A stretch of DNA of 13,496 nucleotides, taken from assembly GCA_947581845.1 (NCBI GenBank), contig CANPVY010000122.1:1-13496 (forward strand). The letters are read 5' to 3'. Below, in pieces: positions 1 to 7,212 of the stretch; positions within the stretch are counted from its first letter, which is position 1, and each line of letters opens with the position of its first letter. Position numbers and translations under genes: made by a program. The DNA is from an uncultured bacterium (lineage in GTDB: Bacteria; Gemmatimonadota; Gemmatimonadetes; Palauibacterales; KS3-K002). A model generated the notes under the pieces. It made no database searches and was not told the DNA's origin. It saw only the letters and a list, made by a program, of their open reading frames with translations.

Positions 1-2195
1 GCACTGAGGGCCTGCTCAAGCTGCTGGAGCATCTCACCACGCGCGATGACCCGGCGACAATGGAAGTGCTCCAGAACGCGGTCATCATTATCGACCCGAT
101 CCTCAATCCGGATGGCCGCGATGCCTTCGCGCACTTGAACCACCAGAACCTCGGCCGGGAGCCGAACCCTGAGCAGGACGATTGGGGCAACGACTTCACG
201 CGCTGGCAGGCCCTGAAATTCCGCACTGGCCACTACTACTTCGACACGAACCGCGACTGGTTCGCGCACACACAGCGAGAGACGCAAGCGCGTGCGCCGA
301 CCATCATTGCATGGCGGCCACAGGTGGTCGTTGACATGCACGAGATGGGCTCGGACCGGGAGTTCTTCTTCGACCCCGGCACGGATCCGTACGCGCCTTA
401 CTTCCCAGAGCACTCCAAGCGCTGGTTCCAGATCTTCTGCCAGGCCTATGCCACCGCCTTCGACTCGGCGGGCTTCGAGTACATCACCCGCGAGCTGTTC
501 GACTATTTCTATCCGGGCTATACCACGTCGTTTGGCGACTACCAAGGCGCCGTCGGCATGCTCTACGAGCAGGGATCGAGCCGCGGGTTAGCAATCACTC
601 GCTCCGACCACTCGGTCCGCACGCTCACCGATGCGGTGGAGCAGCAGTACGTAGCCGCCTGGACCGCGGCTCGCACCTCGGTCGAGAGGCGGGCCACGCT
701 ATTACGTGAGTACTACGATGCGATTCGGGCTGACATCGCTGACGGCCGGCAAGGCATTCGGCGCTACCTGATCGCACCGGAGGGCGACCCACTCCACATC
801 GTCGAGCTGGCGAACATGCTCATTAGCAACGGCATCGAGGTGGACGTGCTCACCCGGCCGGCGCGCCTGAGCAACGTGCGGGATCGCACTGGCCGGAACG
901 TCGGTGCGCGAGACTTTCCGGCAGGCACGTACGTCATCGAGGCCGCCCAACCGCGCAACCGGCTTGTCCGCGTGTTGCTGGAGCCGGACGTCCCGACACC
1001 GGAGGAGTTCCTGCGTGAAGCCCGCCAGCGAATCGAGCGCGCCGAGAGCCCCCGCTTCTACGACATCACCGCCTGGTCGCTGGCGCTGCTCTTCAATGTG
1101 GGCGGGTTCAGCAGCAGCGACGGTCGCGGCCTTCCGGCGGAGCGCGTGACGAGCCAGATCGTCCCACAGGCGGAGGTACCCGCGGCGGCACCGAGCTACG
1201 CTTACCTGATCGACGGTCGTCAGACCGGGTCACTCAGCGCGCTGTACCACCTCAAGGCGCGCGGCTATCGAGCCGCGTTGATCCGCAAGCCGAGCAAAGT
1301 CGAGGGCCGGGACGTGGCGAGCGGGACTGTGATCGTTCGGATCGGCCAAAACGACGAGACCGTGCATGACGCGGTGCGCGAGCTCGCAGAGCGGTTCAAC
1401 CTAACGGTCCGGGGCACGAGTACAGGTCTCTCGGAACCGGGATTCCCCGTTCTCGGCTCGGCCGATGCCGTCATCACCGTGCGCACGCCCGAGATCGCCA
1501 TACTCGCCGAAAACCCGATCCACGGCTACTCGTTCGGCTGGGCCTGGTACACGCTCGACCAGCAGTACGAGATACCGGTCACCGTTTTGCGCGTCGGCTC
1601 ACTGGCGAACAGACAGCTGGATCGCTTCAACGTGCTGATCGTGCCTTCGGTCTCGGGCTCGGCATTAGCGTCCGAACTCGGCGAGGAGGGCGCGGAGCAG
1701 CTCAAGCGGTGGGTGCGCGAGGGCGGCACACTCTTGACCATAGGCCAAGCCACGGAGTTCGCGCGGAGCGAGCTCAAGCTCATCGACCTGCGATCCTGGT
1801 ACGATACGGAGGAGGGGGAGGACGCACAGCACTTCGATGTCCCGGGCGCGATCTTCCAGGCCAAGCTGAACGAGCATCACTGGATGTCGGCCGGGCACGA
1901 TGGCGCCGCGCTCCCGGTCCTGGTCGACTCCGATCGGATTTACCTGGCGCCGGAGGGTCCGCCCTCGTCGCGCAAGCGCGTGATCGCCACGTACGGTGAT
2001 GGGCAGTCCAAGCTCTCCGGTCATGCCTGGCAGGAGAGCCTCGAGCGGCTGCCAGGAGCGGTCTTCGCCTATGAGGAGCGCGTAGATCGAGGCCGCGTGA
2101 TCGCCTTCGCCGAGGACATCAACTTCCGGGGCTACGCACGAGGCGTCAACCGGCTGTTCCTGAACGCGGTGTTGCTGGGCCCCAGCGCTCCGTAG
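1..2195 (+). CDS. M14 family zinc carboxypeptidase-like protein, 5'-truncated by window edge
   Basis: The frame is open from the first complete codon (position 3) to TAG at 2193-2195, giving about 730 visible residues. The ATG at 60 is internal, since coding sequence continues upstream of it. Features of the M14 (carboxypeptidase A-like) catalytic domain are visible: an NPDGRD segment (about 105-122), a DTNRDW segment (243-260) in the place of the family's Asn-Arg substrate-binding pair, DMHEMGS with the probable third zinc ligand His at 339-341, and YEQGSSRG with a candidate catalytic Glu at 567-569. The HxxE pair that gives the first two zinc ligands, and any signal peptide, lie upstream of the window. 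The last roughly 450 residues are not peptidase; the section around 1620-1760 (LIVPSVSG, then a KRWVREGGTLL segment) resembles a class I glutamine amidotransferase-like fold without an obvious catalytic Cys. The likely role is an exported or periplasmic peptidase; the substrate is unknown. Family assignment is firm, function inferred. Confidence 0.88.
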   Translation, partial: TEGLLKLLEHLTTRDDPATMEVLQNAVIIIDPILNPDGRDAFAHLNHQNLGREPNPEQDDWGNDFTRWQALKFRTGHYYFDTNRDWFAHTQRETQARAPTIIAWRPQVVVDMHEMGSDREFFFDPGTDPYAPYFPEHSKRWFQIFCQAYATAFDSAGFEYITRELFDYFYPGYTTSFGDYQGAVGMLYEQGSSRGLAITRSDHSVRTLTDAVEQQYVAAWTAARTSVERRATLLREYYDAIRADIADGRQGIRRYLIAPEGDPLHIVELANMLISNGIEVDVLTRPARLSNVRDRTGRNVGARDFPAGTYVIEAAQPRNRLVRVLLEPDVPTPEEFLREARQRIERAESPRFYDITAWSLALLFNVGGFSSSDGRGLPAERVTSQIVPQAEVPAAAPSYAYLIDGRQTGSLSALYHLKARGYRAALIRKPSKVEGRDVASGTVIVRIGQNDETVHDAVRELAERFNLTVRGTSTGLSEPGFPVLGSADAVITVRTPEIAILAENPIHGYSFGWAWYTLDQQYEIPVTVLRVGSLANRQLDRFNVLIVPSVSGSALASELGEEGAEQLKRWVREGGTLLTIGQATEFARSELKLIDLRSWYDTEEGEDAQHFDVPGAIFQAKLNEHHWMSAGHDGAALPVLVDSDRIYLAPEGPPSSRKRVIATYGDGQSKLSGHAWQESLERLPGAVFAYEERVDRGRVIAFAEDINFRGYARGVNRLFLNAVLLGPSAP

Positions 2196-2219
2196 GAGCG
2201 CGCGCAGGACAACTGCGCG
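2185..2219 (+). terminator. Pair of adjacent GC-rich hairpins at the convergent gene junction
   Basis: A perfect 7-bp inverted repeat (GCGCTCC, loop GTA, GGAGCGC; 2185-2201) includes the stop codon of the M14 gene. It abuts a second 6-bp repeat (CGCGCA at 2201-2206, TGCGCG at 2214-2219). The site lies between convergent genes, as a terminator would, but no T-run follows on either strand. It may be only a weak or factor-assisted terminator, or a chance result of high GC. Confidence 0.3.
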
Positions 2220-2286
2220 TGACCGTGCCAGCCGCCGAGAGCCCGGGCCCACGCCCGTTCGGTGTCATCGAGATCGCGCCGTCCGG

Positions 2287-3297
2287 CTAGTGTTTCAAGA
2301 GCACCTTCCCCACACTGCGCCGCGACTCGACGAACGCGTGCGCCTCCGCGACATCCTCGAACGGGAAGACCCTGCCGATCACGGGTCGTATTCCTCGCTC
2401 CCTTACGAAGGCGCTCAGCCTGTCGAATACAGCGCGCAGCCGGGCTGGCTCGTCGAGCAGATAGCCCAGGTGGGTGGCCATGATACCGGTGGACGCTTTG
2501 GCCAGGTCCAGTAACTTCGCGCGCGGTATGTCGCGCCAGGTCCGCCACCAACTCGCGGGGTTCCATCTCTTCAGGTTCAAACTCGCAAAGCCCGCCACCA
2601 CGATCCGCCCGAACGGATTCAGGAGCTCGAAGCAGGACTTGTAGACATTACCGCCCACAGTCTCCAGGACGACATCGAACCCGCCGGCCAGCTCCTGCAG
2701 CCGCTGATGCCAATCAGGTCCCGTATAGTCAAGAGCAGCGGCCGCTCCCAAGGATCGCACCAGGTCGACTTTCTCCTGGGAGCCGGCCAGGCCGTAGACC
2801 TGACAGCCGTGCTTGGCGGCAAGCTGCACCGCAGCCGTCCCGACTCCACCCGCTGCTGCCGTGATCAGAACGTTCTCTCGCTCTTGTAGGCGCGCCAATT
2901 CCATCAGCGCGACCCAGGCTGTCATGTAATTGACGCCAAAAGCGGCGTTCTCTTCCATCGTGTACGTGTCGATGGCTGGAATAGCACGCTCCTGCGGCAC
3001 GACGACCTTCTCCGCGTAACAACCGTACTGCGTCCCGACCATCACCTTTTGCCCGACCCGTGAGCGATCCACCCCTGCGCCCACGCTGTCGATCACCCCT
3101 GAGCCTTCCATACCCAAGACGTAGGGTCGTCTCGGCGCCCACTGGTACAGGCCCTTGCGCGAGAGAATCTCAGCGTAGTTGATGCCCGTGTAGCGCAAGT
3201 GCACCCGCACCTCACCCGCACCGGGACCAGGCTCGGGCACCTCACACGGCTCAAGCACTCGCGGACCGCCGGTCTCCCTCAGAATGATCGCCTTCAT
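2287..3297 (-). CDS. Zinc-independent MDR family oxidoreductase (NADPH:quinone reductase / VAT-1-like)
   Basis: This is a 336-residue medium-chain dehydrogenase/reductase from ATG 3297. The N-terminal GroES-like half begins MKAIIL and contains the family segment GINYAEILSRKGLY and the PYVLGMEGSGV motif. It lacks the cysteine and histidine ligands of the zinc alcohol dehydrogenases. The Rossmann half carries LITAAAGGVGTAAVQLA (about residues 145-161), the nucleotide-binding signature of quinone oxidoreductases. The later HLGYLLD segment and the tryptophan-rich stretch around residues 246-256 recall VAT-1 proteins more than E. coli QorA. The predicted reaction is NAD(P)H-dependent reduction of a quinone or an enone in the cytoplasm; the substrate cannot be read from sequence. 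A GTG six bases upstream (3303) is an alternative start, but ATG 3297 has GGTGAG five bases ahead and gives the usual N-terminus. It is divergent from the EamA gene (149-nt shared upstream region) and convergent with the M14 gene. Confidence 0.9.
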   Translation of the reverse strand: MKAIILRETGGPRVLEPCEVPEPGPGAGEVRVHLRYTGINYAEILSRKGLYQWAPRRPYVLGMEGSGVIDSVGAGVDRSRVGQKVMVGTQYGCYAEKVVVPQERAIPAIDTYTMEENAAFGVNYMTAWVALMELARLQERENVLITAAAGGVGTAAVQLAAKHGCQVYGLAGSQEKVDLVRSLGAAAALDYTGPDWHQRLQELAGGFDVVLETVGGNVYKSCFELLNPFGRIVVAGFASLNLKRWNPASWWRTWRDIPRAKLLDLAKASTGIMATHLGYLLDEPARLRAVFDRLSAFVRERGIRPVIGRVFPFEDVAEAHAFVESRRSVGKVLLKH

Positions 3298-3445
3298 GTT
3301 CACTCACCGCTCGCTTGGGTGTTGCCATCGTCGAACTGCCAGCATCCTAGCCGGTTGCCAGCAGCGACACAAACCGTCGCGTCCGTAGCCCTGAGTGCTC
3401 GCCGACTTGTGCGAGGTGTGCTCGGCTCGTTAGTTGGTGCTCGCC

Positions 3446-4399
3446 ATGAGAGACCGTGCACTTGCCGGACACACCGCCCTACTCGCCGTGCAGGCTTGCT
3501 ACGGGCTCCTGCCCGTCTTCGGGACTGTGGCCCTCGCCGAGGGTGGCTTCTCGCCGCTGGGCCTCCTGAGCTGGAGGGTTGCCGGCGGGGCCCTAGCACT
3601 GGGCGCCCTCGCGCTCGTCGCCTACGGCCGCGAGGCCATCCCCGCGGGGCGTGATCTGCCGCTCTTCGCGATCTGTGCGCTGCTCGGTGTCTCCTTGAAC
3701 CAGGGGCTGTTCCTCGAAGGACTGGCGCGCTCGACGCCGATGAACGCCGGTCTGATCATGACTCTCATCCCGGTATTCACTTTCGCGATCGCTGCCGCCG
3801 TGAAGCAGGAACACTTCAGCTGGCTACGTGCGCTGGGTGTGCTGACCGCGCTGGCTGGTGCAGCGTTGCTCCTGTTAGCTGGCAGGGAGGGCCCTGTACG
3901 GGGTCATGGATTCGGCAACTTCCTGATGGTTCTGAACGGTCTATCCTACGCGACCTATCTGGTGGTCGCCAAACAGCTCGTCGGCCGCTACCGCTCGCTG
4001 GTGGTCATCGCCTGGGTCTACATCCTCGCCCTCCCGTATCTCCCCTACTTCATGACCGGCGAGAAGCTCACACCTGATCCCGGCAACACGAGCGCCTGGT
4101 GGTCGATGGTCTACGTCCTCGTATTCCCCACCGTGCTCGCCTATCTGCTAAACATGTTCGCGCTGGCGCGTGTACGTGCCACGACCACCGCCGTCTACAT
4201 CTACCTGCAGCCGCTCGTGGCTGGAGTCGCCGCCTGGCTCGCGTTCGGCGAGCGGCTAACGACTGACATAGGGATCGCCGCAGTCTGTCTGTTCGTCGGG
4301 ATTTGGCTGGTCGCGCGCAGCAAGCGCGATCCCATCATCAGCCGAACGGTCAACGCCGCCGCGGACTCGGCCCGGCCACAGCCAGTAGATCCGCCATAG
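3446..4399 (+). CDS. EamA/DMT superfamily transporter
   Basis: This is a 317-residue, highly hydrophobic protein with about ten predicted membrane segments arranged as two EamA repeats. The first repeat begins with a glycine- and leucine-rich helix near the N-terminus and includes the STPMNAGLIMTLIPVFTF segment, typical of the family. The second ends with ARVRATTTAVYIYLQPLVAG, followed by a LAFGERL loop, which is the usual end of a DMT permease. The family exports or imports amino acids, drugs or metabolites across the inner membrane; the substrate is not predictable. ATG 3446 is chosen because it gives a normal MRDR start; in-frame TTG 3434 and GTG 3437 are possible and no strong ribosome binding site decides between them. 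Its 3' end overlaps the 3' end of the opposing DUF72 gene by 50 bp. Confidence 0.9.
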   Translation: MRDRALAGHTALLAVQACYGLLPVFGTVALAEGGFSPLGLLSWRVAGGALALGALALVAYGREAIPAGRDLPLFAICALLGVSLNQGLFLEGLARSTPMNAGLIMTLIPVFTFAIAAAVKQEHFSWLRALGVLTALAGAALLLLAGREGPVRGHGFGNFLMVLNGLSYATYLVVAKQLVGRYRSLVVIAWVYILALPYLPYFMTGEKLTPDPGNTSAWWSMVYVLVFPTVLAYLLNMFALARVRATTTAVYIYLQPLVAGVAAWLAFGERLTTDIGIAAVCLFVGIWLVARSKRDPIISRTVNAAADSARPQPVDPP

Positions 4400-5108
4400 T
4401 TCGGGCGTTCTCCACGGCATGCGCACGAAGATCGTTGTTGAAGTATATGAACAGCTCGTCTACGTCCTGCGCGAGGTTCTGCAGAAGGCGCGCCCATCTC
4501 TTGAGTGTGTTCCCATGGTAGCGCCCGGCGTATTTCACCTGCCCCGCACCATGGAAGCGCACGTAGGCGAAATCGGCGGTGGCGAGCACCGGCCAGCTCA
4601 GCCCGGGCATGTCGAAACAGCAGAACGCGATATTCCGAGATCGCAGGATATCGAGGATCTCCTCGGCCAGCCACGACTCGTGCCGAAACTCGAATACGTA
4701 GCGCGCCCCAGGCTCGGGAAGGCGGTCAACGAAGCCGGCCAGCCGCTCCCGGTTGGCGTGCCACGTACCTGGAAGCTGAAACAGAACCGGACCTAGCCGC
4801 TCGCCAAGCAGGCCTGCATGCTCGAGAAAGTTCTCCAGGTATCCGGAGCCATCCTTGAGCTTCTTCTGGTGCGTTATGAGGCGGTGCGCTTTGACCGCGA
4901 AGCGAAAATCGCCGGGCACCGTCTCCCGCCACTTCTCCCAGGTCTCGCGCTTCGGCAGCCGATAGAAACTGTTGTTGATCTCTGCGGTGCGGAACTCGCA
5001 CGCGTAGAAGCCCAGCCAGCCTCCGCTTGGGAGGGCCTCAGGATAGAAGCGGCCGCGCCAGTCGTCGTAATGCCAGCCAGAAGTTCCGACCCAAATCCTG
5101 GCAGACAT
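4350..5108 (-). CDS. DUF72 (YecE-like) family protein
   Basis: This is a 252-residue soluble protein that matches DUF72 over its full length. Visible family motifs are WVGTSGWHYDDWRG (residues 6-19), FYACEFRTAEINNSFYRLP (34-52), FRFAVKAHRLITH (68-80), PVLFQLPGTW (107-116), FEFRHESW (139-146) and the C-terminal YVRFHG and YFNND segments. DUF72 proteins have a TIM-barrel-like fold; their biochemical role is not established, and I do not assign one. The ATG at 5106-5108 gives the normal family N-terminus, with no better start nearby. The basic tail (SPRRR) runs into the 3' end of the EamA transporter gene on the other strand. It is probably independent of its neighbours; the Na+/Ca2+ exchanger gene upstream on the same strand ends 82 nt away, so read-through is possible. 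Confidence 0.93.
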   Translation of the reverse strand: MSARIWVGTSGWHYDDWRGRFYPEALPSGGWLGFYACEFRTAEINNSFYRLPKRETWEKWRETVPGDFRFAVKAHRLITHQKKLKDGSGYLENFLEHAGLLGERLGPVLFQLPGTWHANRERLAGFVDRLPEPGARYVFEFRHESWLAEEILDILRSRNIAFCCFDMPGLSWPVLATADFAYVRFHGAGQVKYAGRYHGNTLKRWARLLQNLAQDVDELFIYFNNDLRAHAVENARTMADLLAVAGPSPRRR

Positions 5109-5190
5109 AGCAGCATCCCGGAGTTCTGGAACCTAGAGGCTTTGCGCGTGCCGCCGTGCAGCGCAACATCTGCTACAGCTGCCGAGCATC

Positions 5191-6249
5191 TTACGGACTC
5201 AACAGAAACAGGATCAGCGCGCTAAACAACCCTACAGCAAGCAACCCCAGGCTAGCCCACGCCACAACGCGGAATACCCGCGCTCTCGGGCGTGCACACA
5301 GCCCGACGAGAGCGATACCGGTCATCGTCAGGGCGGCGATAGCCGTGAGCAGGTGCTGGTCGCTGGCCGCGTACAGGATCGGTCCATCGAGATAGGCGAA
5401 ATCCTCGATCGCCAGGATGACGAGATCGAAGAGGTTGCTGCCGAGCAGGCCTCCGATCGCCAGATCGACCGCACCGATCCGAACCGCCTGGACCGAGATC
5501 ACCACCTCGGGCACTGAGGTGACGAGGGCCACGAAGATCGTACCCACAAAGGTCTCGTCCCAGCCCATGTTGATGGCCAACGCCTGACCGATGACGGGCA
5601 GCGCTGTGGCCGCACCTGTCAGCACCACCGCGTTGACGGCGAACAGCGCGTAAACGCTCTTTAACACCAACGGGGGCGGCTCCAGACGGCGTACCTGAAC
5701 TGCCTCGACCAGCCCACTAGCGTAGATCTCGTTTTCGCGACGCTCGAAATAGAAGATGCTGCGGATACCGATGAAGTATATGACCGGCGCGATGAGCGCA
5801 TATGGTCCGACCGGTCCAAGGCCGGGAGGCGCAAAATGTTTCTGTACGAAGATCGCACTGGCGAGTGCGCCGAGGAGCACCACCCCAAAGCCAGCCGAGA
5901 GACTATGGCTGTGCTGTATCCCGCTATAGATGGAGCCCCCCCGGTAGACGAAATCCAGAATCGCAATGATCAGCAGGTTGTAGATGCAACTACCGAGTGC
6001 CGAGCCGACGGCCAGGTCCGGCGCGTGCACGACGATGATCGCACTGAGCCCGGTAACGAGCTCAGGCATGGAAGTCACGATCGCCAGCAAAACGAGGCCA
6101 ATCCATGCCCCACCCAGCCCGGTGCGAACGGCAATGATGTCACCGTAGCGGGACAGCTTGGTGCCGGTAAGCAGAATGATGAATAGGCAGACGAAAAAGG
6201 CGAGCCAGACCGCCGCCAGGCTCAGAGCTGAAAAGAATTCCGCGACCAT
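5191..6249 (-). CDS. Sodium/calcium exchanger family (CaCA) membrane antiporter
   Basis: This is a 352-residue integral membrane protein with about ten hydrophobic segments and the two inverted alpha repeats of the Ca2+/cation antiporter superfamily. Alpha-1 (about residues 57-96) has TSMPELVTG followed by GSALGSCIYN. Alpha-2 (about 240-281) has TSVPEVVIS followed by GGLLGSNLFD. The candidate ion-binding residues T59, E63, S87, N91 and T244, E248, S271, D275 keep the spacing I recall from the archaeal exchanger NCX_Mj, including Asn in alpha-1 and Asp in alpha-2. This supports Na+/Ca2+ exchange over H+-coupled transport, though coupling cannot be proved here. A polar loop (about 168-195, ERRENE onward) separates the two halves. 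The Asn of the usual GSN triplet in alpha-1 is Cys88. The ATG at 6247-6249 is chosen; it is preceded only by a weak TGAG sequence. It is divergent from the C39-peptidase cluster across a 229-nt gap. Confidence 0.92.
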   Translation of the reverse strand: MVAEFFSALSLAAVWLAFFVCLFIILLTGTKLSRYGDIIAVRTGLGGAWIGLVLLAIVTSMPELVTGLSAIIVVHAPDLAVGSALGSCIYNLLIIAILDFVYRGGSIYSGIQHSHSLSAGFGVVLLGALASAIFVQKHFAPPGLGPVGPYALIAPVIYFIGIRSIFYFERRENEIYASGLVEAVQVRRLEPPPLVLKSVYALFAVNAVVLTGAATALPVIGQALAINMGWDETFVGTIFVALVTSVPEVVISVQAVRIGAVDLAIGGLLGSNLFDLVILAIEDFAYLDGPILYAASDQHLLTAIAALTMTGIALVGLCARPRARVFRVVAWASLGLLAVGLFSALILFLLSP

Positions 6250-6478
6250 GATGGCTCAGACGTTGAGGCTGACCCTCAGCTGCCCGCAGCAAGATAGCCC
6301 ACTCGGACCCCCGCCGTAACCCGAGTCTACATCCTCGAGGTCTAGCACTCACCTGCCGCCGGGCAGCAAGCTTGATAGATTCAACGCGCGCCGTTTTTGC
6401 TCGGCAGAGACAACACGCGGCCAGTTACCTGTTCCCGAGCTGGCAGCTGTGCCACCGTCAGGCAGTCATAAGCGTGAG
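6250..6478. promoter_or_regulatory. Divergent intergenic region, presumed promoters for exchanger and peptidase-ligase cluster
   Basis: This 229-nt non-coding gap separates the minus-strand exchanger gene from the plus-strand cluster, so promoters for both should lie here. No convincing sigma-70 pair is seen. On the minus strand TATCTT (complement of 6291-6296) sits 17 nt after a poor TTACGG; on the plus strand TTGATA (6372-6377) lacks a good partner. Small inverted repeats are present at 6279-6290 and 6353-6366 (5-bp stems) and are common in GC-rich DNA. No small gene is supported. Confidence 0.35.
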
Positions 6479-7192
6479 ATGAGAGCACGTAGGAAGAAAC
6501 CGATTCTCCTGCCCGTACCCAGGTTCGCGCAACCCGACGACGTAACCTGCGGCCCGACCTGCCTGGCCCAGGTTTACAAGTATTACGGCTTCGAGAAATC
6601 ACTCTCCGCGATTATCGAGGAGACCCCGCGCAACCCCGACGGTGGGACGCTGGCGGTCTTTCTCGGGATCAGCGCGCTGCGTGACGGCTTTGCAACGCAG
6701 ATCTACTCGTACAACCTGCGCGTATTCGACCCAACATGGCGTAAGCTCGATGTCTCGGCACTCCTATCCAAGCTGGAGAGCCGGTTGCAGAAGGTGAAAT
6801 CACAGAGACTGCACCGCACGATCAACGGGTACCGGGACTACATCCAGCTGGGTGGTGAGGTGTGCTTCGCCGAGCTCACCCAGGAGCTGCTTGCAGGCAT
6901 CCTAGCCAAAGGACACCCGGTACTCACCGGCCTCAATGCGACGTATCTTTACGGGACTCCTCGGGAGTACAGAGACGAATACGACGACGTCCGCGGCGAG
7001 CCTGTCGGTCACTTCGTGGTGATCTCCGGCTACTACCCGGTAAGCGGGCGCTTCATCGTCCGCGATCCTTCGAGCCATATCCCGTTCAGTCGCACGGGCA
7101 AGTACTCCGTCGAAGCGCAGCGCCTGATCTCAGCCATACTGCTCGGCGATGTCACCTATGACGGAGTGCTTCTGATCGTGAGTCGCCGATAG
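6479..7192 (+). CDS. C39-like papain-fold cysteine peptidase, first gene of amidoligase cluster
   Basis: This 237-residue protein lacks a signal peptide or membrane segment and so is probably cytoplasmic. The near N-terminal motif FAQPDDVTCGPTCL (residues 16-29) is the C39-type active site, with Cys24 as probable nucleophile. GHFVVISGYY (177-186) supplies the catalytic His178, and FIVRDPSSH (192-200) supplies Asp196, giving the Cys-His-Asp order of papain-fold C39 enzymes. Classical C39 peptidases are fused to ABC exporters and cut double-glycine leaders; here there is no transporter domain or adjacent ABC gene, so the substrate is probably different. The start is taken at ATG 6479, giving MRARRKK; the in-frame GTG 6449 is possible, but its added residues look non-conserved. 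The ATP-grasp gene follows after 20 nt. A plausible job is trimming or releasing the peptide- or amide-linked product of the ligases downstream (inference). It could also act as an amidase or transferase rather than a peptidase. Confidence 0.85.
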   Translation: MRARRKKPILLPVPRFAQPDDVTCGPTCLAQVYKYYGFEKSLSAIIEETPRNPDGGTLAVFLGISALRDGFATQIYSYNLRVFDPTWRKLDVSALLSKLESRLQKVKSQRLHRTINGYRDYIQLGGEVCFAELTQELLAGILAKGHPVLTGLNATYLYGTPREYRDEYDDVRGEPVGHFVVISGYYPVSGRFIVRDPSSHIPFSRTGKYSVEAQRLISAILLGDVTYDGVLLIVSRR

Positions 7193-7212
7193 CAGTGGAA
7201 GCGGAATCGCAT

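Noticed and set aside
1665..2252. A 195-codon open frame on the minus strand, opposite the M14 gene 3' end
   Set aside because: It mirrors the third-position GC of the real gene and has no recognisable domain.
3395..3443. Three copies of GTGCTCG (3395, 3418, 3437) upstream of the EamA gene, as possible operators
   Set aside because: The repeats are short, unevenly spaced (23 and 19 nt), and one lies over the alternative start codon. This is likely chance in GC-rich DNA.
6291..6319. Minus-strand TTACGG, 17 nt, TATCTT as a promoter for the exchanger gene
   Set aside because: The -35 hexamer matches the consensus at only two positions; spacing alone is not enough evidence.
6248..6319. A 23-codon plus-strand open frame beside the exchanger start
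   Set aside because: There is no ribosome binding site, no coding signal, and it overlaps the exchanger start on the other strand.
6372..6400. Plus-strand TTGATA as a -35 box for the peptidase-ligase cluster
   Set aside because: The hexamer 17 nt downstream (TTTTGC) is not a credible -10 box.
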